A stretch of 64,000 nt of DNA from an uncultured Pseudomonadales bacterium (lineage in GTDB: Bacteria > Pseudomonadota > Gammaproteobacteria > Pseudomonadales > Azotimanducaceae), in assembly GCA_958296025.1 (NCBI GenBank), contig OY282430.1, positions 620,001 to 684,000 on the forward strand. Reading direction: 5' to 3'. Shown here piece after piece: positions 16,693 to 24,481 of this stretch (position 1 is the first letter of the stretch; every line of letters begins with the position of its first letter). The notes beneath the pieces were generated by a model, which saw only the letters and a list, made by a program, of their open reading frames with translations, ran no database searches and was not told the DNA's origin. The position numbers and the translations under genes are program-made.

Positions 16693-18240
16693 ATGACGAA
16701 GCGCAAGCTGCCCATCGGCGTCCAGACCTTTCGGGAGATCCGCGAGGAAGGCTACTACTACGTGGACAAGACGGCCTATGCCCATCGGTTGGTGAACGGA
16801 GGCAAACACTACTTCCTCTCCCGCCCGCGGCGTTTTGGCAAGAGCCTGTTCGTGGACACCCTGAAGGAGCTGTTCGAGGGTAACGAGCCGCTGTTCCGCA
16901 ACCTCGCCGTCCACGACCGCTGGGACTGGTCCGTCCGCCATCCCGTCGTGCGGCTCGATTTCAGTGGACGCAACTTCACCGAACCCGGTCATCTCGACAC
17001 GAACCTGACGACGCAACTGGACGGCATGGAACGGCGTGCGGGCGTCGGCGCACCCTACCCCGCCGGCCCGGAACGGTTCGCCCATCTGATCGAGACGCTG
17101 CACGAGCGCACGGGACAGCGCACGGTCGTGCTGATCGACGAGTACGACAAGCCGATCCTGGATGCCTTGGGGAAGCCGGAAGTGGCCCGCGCCAACCGCG
17201 ACGCCCTGCGCGGGCTGTACTCGGCCGTCAAGTTCAGCGACGCGCACGTCAAGTTCTCTTTTCTGACCGGTGTGAGCAAGTTCTCCAAGGTGAGCCTGTT
17301 CTCCGGCCTGAACAACTTGAAGGACATCACCCTGGACCGACGCTGCTCCGCCATCTGTGGCTACACCGACACGGACCTGGACACCGTGTTCGCGCCGGAG
17401 CTGCCCGGCCTGGACCGGCAGGCCATCCGCGACTGGTACAACGGATACCACTGGCTGGGCGAAGACAGGGTCTACAACCCCTTCGACGTCCTGCTGCTCT
17501 TCGACACCCGCGAGTTCAAGGCCCACTGGTTCGAGACCGGCACGCCGCGGTTCCTCATCGACACCCTGCTGCGTCGCGGCATCGCCTCCCCGGACTTGGC
17601 TGGCATGATCGGCACCGAGGCGCTGCTCTCCGCCTTTGACGTGGACGAGATGGCCACCGAGGCGCTGCTGTTCCAGACCGGATACCTCACCATTCGGAAC
17701 GTGGAGGACCGCACCGGTCGCACGCGCTACCGGCTGGGCTATCCGAACCACGAGGTGCGCCAGAGCCTGAACGAACACCTGCTGAACGCCCTGTTGCCGG
17801 AGTCCTCGCGCCGGCTGGCGGAGGGCGGCCCGCTACGCGAGTTGCTCGCGGCAAACGACTTCAAGGGACTGGAAGCCATGTTCCGGGCCGTTTTCGCAGG
17901 CATTCCGCACCAATGGCATACCAACCACCGCATCGCGGACTACGAGGGCTACTACGCGAGCGTGTTCTACTCCTGCTTCGCGGCGCAGGGGTTCGACCTC
18001 ATAGCGGAGGAGAGCAGCGCCAGCGGGCGGGCGGACATGGCGTTCCGGTTCAACGGCTGCGTGTACCTGTTCGAGTTCAAGACGGTGGAGAAGGAGCCGG
18101 CGGGGGCCGCGATAGCGCAGCTCAAGGCAAAGGGCTACGCCGACAAGTACCGCCATCTCGGCGAACCCATCCATTTGATCGGGGTGGAGTTCAGCCGCGA
18201 GCACCGCAACGTCGCCGCGTTCGCGGTAGAGTGCGCCTGA
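16693..18240 (+). CDS. AAA-ATPase-like protein with C-terminal PD-(D/E)XK nuclease-type domain
   Basis: A 515-residue member of the widespread AAA-ATPase_like / PDDEXK_9 family. It begins with the family signature LPIGVQTFREIREEGYYYVD. The Walker A-like loop is SRPRRFGKS (43-51) and the Walker B-like motif is VVLIDEYDKPI near 150. The C-terminus has GRADMAF near 446 and YLFEFK near 459, the acidic and E.K parts of a PD-(D/E)XK fold. Family members are often present in many copies, patchily distributed and probably mobile. Their biological role is not established, and proposals include nucleic-acid processing. Here it sits between gene fragments, consistent with acquisition by transfer. Confidence 0.85.
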   Translation: MTKRKLPIGVQTFREIREEGYYYVDKTAYAHRLVNGGKHYFLSRPRRFGKSLFVDTLKELFEGNEPLFRNLAVHDRWDWSVRHPVVRLDFSGRNFTEPGHLDTNLTTQLDGMERRAGVGAPYPAGPERFAHLIETLHERTGQRTVVLIDEYDKPILDALGKPEVARANRDALRGLYSAVKFSDAHVKFSFLTGVSKFSKVSLFSGLNNLKDITLDRRCSAICGYTDTDLDTVFAPELPGLDRQAIRDWYNGYHWLGEDRVYNPFDVLLLFDTREFKAHWFETGTPRFLIDTLLRRGIASPDLAGMIGTEALLSAFDVDEMATEALLFQTGYLTIRNVEDRTGRTRYRLGYPNHEVRQSLNEHLLNALLPESSRRLAEGGPLRELLAANDFKGLEAMFRAVFAGIPHQWHTNHRIADYEGYYASVFYSCFAAQGFDLIAEESSASGRADMAFRFNGCVYLFEFKTVEKEPAGAAIAQLKAKGYADKYRHLGEPIHLIGVEFSREHRNVAAFAVECA

Positions 18241-18243
18241 CGG

Positions 18244-18714
18244 CTAAGGGCGCGGGCGAAGCAGGTAGGGCTGCTCGTTTGGCTTCAGTGAAAGCATGGC
18301 CGCCTCCGTGTCGAAGACGCGTTCATCCAGCAATTCACCGTTCTGGGAAACGGCGAATGGTCCGCCAACCCAATCCGTTGGCTGGTCGAACAGTATCGTC
18401 AGCGGCTGGTTGAACCTGAGGTTGTCCAGACCGTCGGATAGGGTAATCTCGACGCTCTCGGTTCCGGCGCTGCCCTCAACCCGTTCGACCGTTATCACGG
18501 CATTCTCCCTTTCCCGGACATAGAGGGTTATGTCGTTCATCGGTGCCGTCCAGAAATCCCGCGCCGCGATTGCATGCTCATAGGCTACCCGAACACGGGC
18601 CCGAGGCGACCGAGGCGCTCCCTCCCAATGTCCGAAAGGTGATCCCATGCACATGATTGCAGTGGGGAAGTTATCCGCTATGGTGTGCCCCCAAGGCCAT
18701 TCATTTGCCTCCAA
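18244..18714 (-). CDS. Hypothetical protein, possibly a truncated larger enzyme
   Basis: A 156-residue frame ending four bases from the ATPase gene and convergent with it. It reads as genuine protein (HAIAARDFWTAPMNDITLYV, then beta-rich VEITLSDGLDN). I do not recognise it with confidence. The layout, a helix followed by an Ig-like beta segment, resembles the C-terminal end of some secreted alpha/beta hydrolases. No signal peptide is present and the start is uncertain (ATG at 18714, 18654 or 18540), so it may be the tail of a gene whose front has been lost. Confidence 0.45.
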   Translation of the reverse strand: MEANEWPWGHTIADNFPTAIMCMGSPFGHWEGAPRSPRARVRVAYEHAIAARDFWTAPMNDITLYVRERENAVITVERVEGSAGTESVEITLSDGLDNLRFNQPLTILFDQPTDWVGGPFAVSQNGELLDERVFDTEAAMLSLKPNEQPYLLRPRP

Positions 18715-18878
18715 GCGCGAAGGGCTGCCGCTTGCCTATGTGCTCCCGCATCCTCAATCATCCCGATGTCCCTTTCCCAGTCACGGCATTCGCTGCACAC
18801 CGACAGCTCTTGCGGATGCGCAGTTTCTCCGGTTGGCCGCCTTTCGCGTGCGCCAAGCCCCGCGCTTGCAAGGCGCAT
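18678..18878 (-). CDS. Small hypothetical protein
   Basis: A 66-residue frame divergent from waaA. It contains a charged, helix-like stretch (SECRDWERDIGMIEDAG) with two cysteines two residues apart. It overlaps the 5' end of the preceding frame by 37 bases in another phase. It could be a real small gene, or the displaced front part of the neighbouring fragment after a frameshift. No family is recognised. Confidence 0.25.
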   Translation of the reverse strand: MRLASAGLGARERRPTGETAHPQELSVCSECRDWERDIGMIEDAGAHRQAAALRAWRQMNGLGGTP

Positions 18879-18911
18879 GGGCGCCACCGGCTTGGAGTGC
18901 TTGCCTGAGCC

Positions 18912-20333
18912 ATGAGCAAGCTCCTTTATCAAACTCTATTGTGGTTGGCCCTGCCCTTGGTCCCGCTGCGGCTTTGGTGGCGGGGGCGGCGGGAACCGGA
19001 TTATAGGCAGGGCATTGCCGTGCGATTTGGCCGGCCGCCAGTGGATGCGCCGGCACATTGCGTTTGGTTCCACGCGGTGTCCGCCGGCGAGGCCATCGCC
19101 ATCGCCCCCATCATTCGGGTGTTGGCTGGGGAAGTTCCCACCACGCCCTGCCTCATCACCACCATGACGCCCACGGGCGCCAAGGAGGCGCGGCGCAGGC
19201 TGGGCGGAGTGGCCGCCCATTGTTATGCGCCCTACGATTTCCCGTTTGCGGTGCGCAAGTTCTTGGACGAAGTGCGTCCGAAGCTGTTGGTGCTGGTGGA
19301 AACGGAGCTTTGGCCCAACTTAATTGAGGCGGCCCACCGGCGCGGCATCCCCGTGTTGGTGGTCAATGCCCGCCTGTCCGAGCGGTCGGCGCGGGCCTAT
19401 GGCCGGGTACCGGGCCTGACCCGTACGCTTCTGCGGAAAGTCGCACGGATTGCTTGCCAATACCCCGCGCAAGCGCAACGGTTTGTGGCGCTCGGCGCAG
19501 ATCCGGCCAAGGTGCAATCCTTCGGCAGCGTCAAGTTCGACGCCGCCCTGCCGCCCGACCACGCAGCGGCCGTCGAGGCGTTGCGGGCGGAACTGCACTT
19601 GGCGGGCCGCCGGGTTTGGATCGCCGCCAGTACCCATCCTGGCGAAGACGAGATCGTTTTGGATGCCCAGCTGCGGGTGCTCGAGCGCCTGCCCAACGCT
19701 TGCCTGCTGTTGGTGCCTCGACATCCGGCGCGGGCTGCATCCATCAAGGCGTTGGCCGAACGGCGCGGGTTGCGGACGACCTTGCTGAGCGATGGCGACC
19801 CTGAGGCCAGATCCCGGCCTGTGGCGGCGATGCGCAAGGTGGCCACATCGTCCACCAGTGGCGGAACAAGCGCAGCGCAACGGATGATTGCGAGGCAACC
19901 GGCCGCCGCACAAAGTGTAGGCGGGGTGGCGCCGAACGTCGGCGGCGAAAAAGCGGCCGATGTGCTGGTGGTGGGGGCAATGGGCCTGCTGCAAACCCTC
20001 TATGGCCTTTCCGCAGTGGCTTTCATCGGCGGCAGCTTGGTGCCGAAGGGCGGGCACAACCCCATTGAGGCGGCGCTAAGCGCCCAGCCGTTGCTGATGG
20101 GGCCGGAGGTGTTCAACTTTACTGAAATTTCCGCCGCCTTTGCTGAGCAAGGGTGCCTAACCAAGGTGCGCGACGCCTCTGAACTCGCCGAAGCCGTGCT
20201 GGCCAACCTGGAGGACGAAGATGCCAGTCGGGCGGCCGGCCAGCGGGCGCTTCAAGTCGTTAAGGCCAATGGCGGCGCCAGCCAACGACTGCTGGGCCTG
20301 CTGCGCACCATGATGGATGCGGCGGAGCATTGA
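18912..20333 (+). CDS. waaA: Kdo transferase WaaA (3-deoxy-D-manno-octulosonic acid transferase), variant
   Basis: A 473-residue inner-membrane-associated transferase that adds Kdo from CMP-Kdo to lipid IVA. It has an N-terminal hydrophobic anchor, HAVSAGEA with the catalytic Glu60, TTMTPTGAKEA, VETELWPNLIEAA, and GGSLVPKGGHNPIEAA. Compared with the E. coli enzyme (425 residues, recalled) it carries about 47 extra residues near 300-346, a low-complexity Ser/Ala/Gly/Arg segment. Immediately after this the usual GDTMGEL motif is changed to VGAMGLL. The rest is well conserved, so a functional enzyme is likely, but the altered motif deserves testing. It is followed by genes for small exported or membrane proteins and tolC on the opposite strand. 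Confidence 0.9.
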   Translation: MSKLLYQTLLWLALPLVPLRLWWRGRREPDYRQGIAVRFGRPPVDAPAHCVWFHAVSAGEAIAIAPIIRVLAGEVPTTPCLITTMTPTGAKEARRRLGGVAAHCYAPYDFPFAVRKFLDEVRPKLLVLVETELWPNLIEAAHRRGIPVLVVNARLSERSARAYGRVPGLTRTLLRKVARIACQYPAQAQRFVALGADPAKVQSFGSVKFDAALPPDHAAAVEALRAELHLAGRRVWIAASTHPGEDEIVLDAQLRVLERLPNACLLLVPRHPARAASIKALAERRGLRTTLLSDGDPEARSRPVAAMRKVATSSTSGGTSAAQRMIARQPAAAQSVGGVAPNVGGEKAADVLVVGAMGLLQTLYGLSAVAFIGGSLVPKGGHNPIEAALSAQPLLMGPEVFNFTEISAAFAEQGCLTKVRDASELAEAVLANLEDEDASRAAGQRALQVVKANGGASQRLLGLLRTMMDAAEH

Positions 20334-20537
20334 GGTCATGCTTCCCTGACCCTGCTTCGCAGCGCCCAACAAACGCCAAAACGCGGCCCAAACGCCGCGC
20401 CGGACCCTGGTGTGCTCCAACCGCTGCCCAACACCCTCAAACTCCACCCAGCAGAGCCTTTTAGGGGATTAAGGGGAAAGATGGGGGACCGAAATTGAAT
20501 TTCCGGCACGCAACGGAGCCTGGAAAGCATCGTCCCG

Positions 20538-20891
20538 TCAGCGGCCCCTTCGCCATCGGGCGGCAATTGCTCCCAACCGCTGCCCGTCGGCCCTGTTGCG
20601 CTTGGTGATTGTAGGCGCCAGCTGGGCCAAGGCGTCGATCTGGCCCGTTGTGGCCTCCTGAAACTCCACGCAGGTTCCCTCCGTCTCCGCCACCAACTTT
20701 GCCGAAAACGCCAGCGTCCATGCGAGTGGCTGCATGTCAGAGTGCAGGTCGGCGTGCCGCTTCGCCACCTCAGCCGCCTCGCGCAGGTCGTCCGCCAACG
20801 GCGAGCAACCCGCCCATGCTGGGGTTGAACAGAGTGTCAGTCCGGCCAGAAATACTATCGCCCGGCCCATGCGGTTCCTCCTTTTCGCCAC
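20538..20891 (-). CDS. Small exported protein of unknown function
   Basis: A 117-residue protein. The N-terminus MAKRRNRMGRAIVFLAGLTL followed by CSTPAWAG is a clear Sec signal peptide with an AWA-type cleavage site. The mature part is helical and charged (DDLREAAEVAKRHADLHSD) with two cysteines, suggesting a small periplasmic helical protein. The C-terminus is basic. No family is recognised. It is transcribed towards waaA. Confidence 0.6.
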   Translation of the reverse strand: MAKRRNRMGRAIVFLAGLTLCSTPAWAGCSPLADDLREAAEVAKRHADLHSDMQPLAWTLAFSAKLVAETEGTCVEFQEATTGQIDALAQLAPTITKRNRADGQRLGAIAARWRRGR

Positions 20892-20935
20892 ATCAGGACA
20901 GCTTTCGGCCGGAACGAAGGCGGATGGCGGTGTGG

Positions 20936-21130
20936 TTAGTCCAAGGAGGGCGCCTCGCGGCGGGCGCCGGCGAAGCCCTCAAACAAGCCCTCAAGCCGGG
21001 CCACCCGCTCTCTCAAGTCGGCAAGCGAAGCCTCCAGGCGGTCTAGGCGACGCCCGGTCGCCCACTGGCCGTTGAGTATCAGACCAGCTATGGCCACCCC
21101 AACCGCTATGACTGTCCAATCAATTTCCAT
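20936..21130 (-). CDS. Small membrane protein with one TM segment and a coiled coil
   Basis: A 64-residue protein starting MEIDWTVIAVGVAIAGLILN, a single N-terminal transmembrane helix. A heptad-like coiled coil (RRLDRLEASLADLRERVARL) and a short acidic tail follow. The layout is like many small bitopic proteins that oligomerise at the membrane. The internal ATG at 21130 is preferred over the open upstream extension, which lacks coding character. The function is unknown. Confidence 0.55.
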   Translation of the reverse strand: MEIDWTVIAVGVAIAGLILNGQWATGRRLDRLEASLADLRERVARLEGLFEGFAGARREAPSLD

Positions 21131-21273
21131 GTGGCCGATTGTAGCGCAAGGGGGTGTCAAACCAAAGCAGAAATGACCCCCTATTGAGGACTTAGTGGGT
21201 AGTGTTTGAGAGTGTTTGTTGTCGGTTTGGGTTGTCGCAGTTGTTTGGCCGGGCGGCGAGGCTGACGCCGCCG

Positions 21274-22857
21274 CTATGGACTGAGCGAGGGCCTGCCCCT
21301 GGCCACCGGGCTGGCGGCGTCGGTGAACTGGTTCAGTTCCTCCATGTCCGCCGACGTCAAGCTGCCGGCCACCTGCTTGAGCAGCATCAGATCCACCACA
21401 TAGTTGTAGCGCGAGTCCGCGTAGTCGAATTGGGAGGCGTACAGCCGTTGCTGCGCCAGCAGCACATCGACGATGTTGCGGGTGCCCACCTCGTAGCCGG
21501 TCTCTGTGGCTTCAAGGGCGGATTCGCTGGAGGCGATGGCCTTCTGCCGGGCACCGACCCGCACCACGTCCGTGGCCACCGCTTGGAACAGGTTGCGGGA
21601 GTCCCGAGTGACGGTGAGCTGTTGGTTCAAAAGCTCTTGGCGGGCCTGCTCCGCGAGGAATCTGGCCTCCTTGGCCCGGGCGTGGGTGAAGCCACCTTGG
21701 TAGATGGGCAGGTTGATGGACAGGGCGTAGGTGGTGGTGTCCACCTTGTCACCCAAGAAGGCAAGCCCGCCCGTCGCGAAGTGGCTGTGGGTGATGGAGC
21801 CCTCTAGGGTGGGCAGATGCCCAGCCCGGCGCGCCGCCAAGGTCCGCTTGGCGGCCTCCAGTTGGGCCTGGGCGGCCTGAATGTTGTAGTTGCCCGCCAA
21901 GGCGGTTTGCACCCAAGCCTCCTCGTCCGCCGGCTCCGGGTTGATGATGGGCAGGGATTCGGATAGACGGGCGATGTCGTCGTAGTGGGTTCCGGTCACC
22001 GTCTCCAGGATTTCAAAGAATACATGCAGGTCGCCGTCCGCCTGAATGCGGGCGACTGCGGAGTTGTCATAGGCAGCCCGTGCCTCCAGCACGTCGGTGA
22101 TGGCCACCAGCCCCACTTCAAAGCGCTGCTGCACCTGCTCCAATTGGCGCTGCACCGCGGTTTCCTGGGCGCGGCTGGCGTCCAAGCGGTCCTGCGCCCG
22201 CAGCACGTCCAGATAGGAGCGCGCCACCCGCACGATCAAGGCCTGCTCCGTGGCCTTTAGCTGGGCACCGGCGGCCTGCACGGTCGAAGCGGCGCTTTTC
22301 AAGTCAAACCAAGCGGCGACGTTGACGATGGGCTGGTTCACTTGCGCCTGCCAGGAATGTTCGTTGTAGGTGATGTCCGGTATCTGCACCAGCTGCCCGA
22401 AGGTGGGGCTGCCTGGGTTGGTGTCCTGCACCGGCGGGATGGGGAAGGAGCGCTTGTTCTTGCTGGTGTTGCCGCCCAGGCTGGCCCGTGGCAGCAGGCT
22501 GGCCCGGGCTTGGGGGATCATTTGCCGCCGTGCTTCATTGCCGGCTTGGGCGGCCTTGAGCACGGGATCATTCTTAAGGGCGTCTGCATAGGCGTCCGCC
22601 AAGTTGGCCGCCCCTGCCGGGGCCATGTGCAGCGGGCCGAGGGCGCAAGCCGCGGCGATGCACAGACGACGAAGGGACGGCCGCCAACCAAGGCGCGGCG
22701 GCTTGAACGACAAAAGGGCGTGATGGCGGGCCGCGGCGACCGACGCCAACGGAAAACGGGCGCGGCTGCGGGCGCGCAAGCCCCGCCACCCGTGCGGATG
22801 CTTGGAAAGTGGAGCCTGGAGACGGCCGCGAAGGTGTGGTTTGCTCATGAAGGTCAT
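21274..22857 (-). CDS. tolC: TolC-family outer membrane efflux/secretion protein
   Basis: A 527-residue outer-membrane channel of the TolC group, which forms the exit duct for multidrug efflux and type I secretion. The mature region begins ANLADAYADALKNDPVL, the characteristic OEP start. Two homologous OEP halves are visible: RSYLDVLRAQDRLDASRAQE in the first and RNLFQAVATDVVRVGARQKA in the second. VGTRNIVDVLLAQQRLY matches the conserved helix of the family. The N-terminal segment before the hydrophobic core is about 50 residues long and basic, which is unusual. Starts at 22857 (MTFMSK) and 22848 are both possible. It is divergent from yqiB. Confidence 0.9.
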   Translation of the reverse strand: MTFMSKPHLRGRLQAPLSKHPHGWRGLRARSRARFPLASVAAARHHALLSFKPPRLGWRPSLRRLCIAAACALGPLHMAPAGAANLADAYADALKNDPVLKAAQAGNEARRQMIPQARASLLPRASLGGNTSKNKRSFPIPPVQDTNPGSPTFGQLVQIPDITYNEHSWQAQVNQPIVNVAAWFDLKSAASTVQAAGAQLKATEQALIVRVARSYLDVLRAQDRLDASRAQETAVQRQLEQVQQRFEVGLVAITDVLEARAAYDNSAVARIQADGDLHVFFEILETVTGTHYDDIARLSESLPIINPEPADEEAWVQTALAGNYNIQAAQAQLEAAKRTLAARRAGHLPTLEGSITHSHFATGGLAFLGDKVDTTTYALSINLPIYQGGFTHARAKEARFLAEQARQELLNQQLTVTRDSRNLFQAVATDVVRVGARQKAIASSESALEATETGYEVGTRNIVDVLLAQQRLYASQFDYADSRYNYVVDLMLLKQVAGSLTSADMEELNQFTDAASPVARGRPSLSP

Positions 22858-23017
22858 CGGGGGCGGCACTTTCCGGCCGGGAGCGGGCAGTTTAGCAGAG
22901 TGGTTGGGCGATGGTTTGGCGTGATGCGACGAACGGGCCTTGCCCTCCCTGCGATGCTGGGTAAAACTTGCCGGCCAATGCTGGCGTTGCTGGCGAGGGT
23001 TGTTATATTGGCGCACC

Positions 23018-23467
23018 ATGAATTACGGGGCGGGTCACTACAACATCGACTTGGCGGCACACCTTGCGGTGTGTGACGCCAACTATCTGCGCGTGATGCG
23101 GCTGTTTCCGCAACTGCATGAGCGGGACGGCGCCGCCGTCGGCGTCACCCTCGCCGGCCGTCGCATCAGGGTGGCCGTCGAGGTGGCGCAACGCAGCCGC
23201 CACACCACCATGATCCGGTTGCGGCAGTCCCCGGAGGCGCCTTGGGGGGCTAGCCCGATGTTCTGCGTGCGCCTCTATCACGACCTCAACTGCGCCGAAG
23301 TCACCGAATACCAAAGCGCCCGCCACTTCAACCCGGTTTACGCCTACCCCAACACCCACATGCGTCAGCGCGACGAGAAGGCGCAAGTCAATCAGCTGCT
23401 TGGCGAATTTCTCAGCTGCTGCCTCGGTCAAGGCGCTGCCGTGCATGAACCCGTCCTTATGTCCTGA
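23018..23467 (+). CDS. yqiB: YqiB-family protein (DUF1249)
   Basis: A 149-residue cytoplasmic protein of the DUF1249 family. It opens with LAAHLAVCDANYLRVMRLFP, ends in the family's HDLNCAEVTEYQ and HMRQRDEKAQVNQLLGEFLS motifs, and has the same length class as E. coli YqiB. Its function is not established. As in E. coli it is next to cpdA and close to tolC and parE. A TATATT hexamer at 23004-23009 lies just before the ATG. Confidence 0.85.
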   Translation: MNYGAGHYNIDLAAHLAVCDANYLRVMRLFPQLHERDGAAVGVTLAGRRIRVAVEVAQRSRHTTMIRLRQSPEAPWGASPMFCVRLYHDLNCAEVTEYQSARHFNPVYAYPNTHMRQRDEKAQVNQLLGEFLSCCLGQGAAVHEPVLMS

Positions 23468-23602
23468 TGCCAGCATGGCTTGGCGCAGGCGCTGAGCCGC
23501 ACGCAGGGAATGGAGTTGCGCCGTGCAAGCAGGTGGCCCGCCTATTTCACTTAAGGGCGCGGTCGCCACAGGGTGCGCAACGGCGGAGTTGTCCAAGGCG
23601 GT

Positions 23603-24463
23603 GTGCAGGTTGCCGAAATTGCAAGCCGTTCTTCAGACCCGACAGAGACCGCTCAGATAGTGTTAACAGGCCCTAGTCCCGGAGCGCCCCTGTCGATGCT
23701 GCAAATCAGTGATCTGCACCTGCTTGAGCGTCCGGCGGATCGGCTGCTCAACGTCGATACCAGCGCCAGCCTCAGCGCCGTCTTGGCAGCCGCTTGGGCG
23801 CAACGCCGGCCGGCCGCCTTGTTGGTGACTGGGGACATCGGCCATACGCCGACGCGAAAAACCTACCAACGTTGCCTCGGTTTGCTGCGCAAGCGGCATT
23901 CCGGCCCCCTGCTTTGCCTGCCGGGCAACCACGATAGATTGGCGCCGATGTTGGCCGCCGGCCTGCCCACGGCGTCCTTCACCTTAGGCCGTTGGTGGGT
24001 GGCCGGCTGGGACACCCACGCAGACGAACAAGACCGGGCCCGCTTCAATGCTGCCGATTGGCGGGCGTTGCAGGCCGGGGCCGAGGCCGCTGTCGCGGCC
24101 AATGTGCCGTTCGCCCTGATCGCCACCCACCATCCCCTAATTGACGTGGGCTGTCCGTGGCTGGACAAAGACAGGCTGGACAATGCCGAAGAAGTGCTAG
24201 AATCGCTGGGCAGAATGACATCGGTTAAAGCCCTTGTATTCGGCCATGCCCACCAAGTGGTGGAGGGGCGGCGCGGCCCCCTCCGCTTGCTGGGCGCCCC
24301 TTCGACCTGCTTTCAATTCAAGCCGGGGTCAGCTGCCTTCGCTGTTGACGACGCGGCGCCGGGCTATCGCTGGCTGCACCTGTTTGACGATGGCCGTCTG
24401 GAAACCGAAGTGGTCAGGGTGGCCGGCTTCCCCATGCACGTCAAGCTCCCGCAACCCACCTGA
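23603..24463 (+). CDS. cpdA: CpdA-like 3',5'-cyclic-AMP phosphodiesterase
   Basis: A class III metallophosphoesterase of about 286 residues. Metal-binding motifs appear in order: ISDLHL, TGDIGH, GNHDR, THHPLIDVG and FGHAH. The C-terminal signature APSTCFQFKPGS, with APGYRWL and LETEVVR, matches E. coli CpdA, which hydrolyses cAMP. The GTG at 23603 has AAGG a few bases upstream and gives an N-terminus like that of E. coli; an in-frame GTG at 23573 is also open. It lies between yqiB and parE, as in E. coli but without yqiA. Confidence 0.85.
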   Translation: MQVAEIASRSSDPTETAQIVLTGPSPGAPLSMLQISDLHLLERPADRLLNVDTSASLSAVLAAAWAQRRPAALLVTGDIGHTPTRKTYQRCLGLLRKRHSGPLLCLPGNHDRLAPMLAAGLPTASFTLGRWWVAGWDTHADEQDRARFNAADWRALQAGAEAAVAANVPFALIATHHPLIDVGCPWLDKDRLDNAEEVLESLGRMTSVKALVFGHAHQVVEGRRGPLRLLGAPSTCFQFKPGSAAFAVDDAAPGYRWLHLFDDGRLETEVVRVAGFPMHVKLPQPT

Positions 24464-24481
24464 AGGAACTGGATTTCCGCC

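Noticed and set aside
16642-17778. A 378-codon minus-strand frame opposite the AAA-like gene
   Set aside because: The plus-strand gene has clear Walker and PD-(D/E)XK motifs. The antisense frame has none.
20334-20352. A GGTCA/TGACC hairpin after waaA as a terminator
   Set aside because: The stem is short and no T-run follows.
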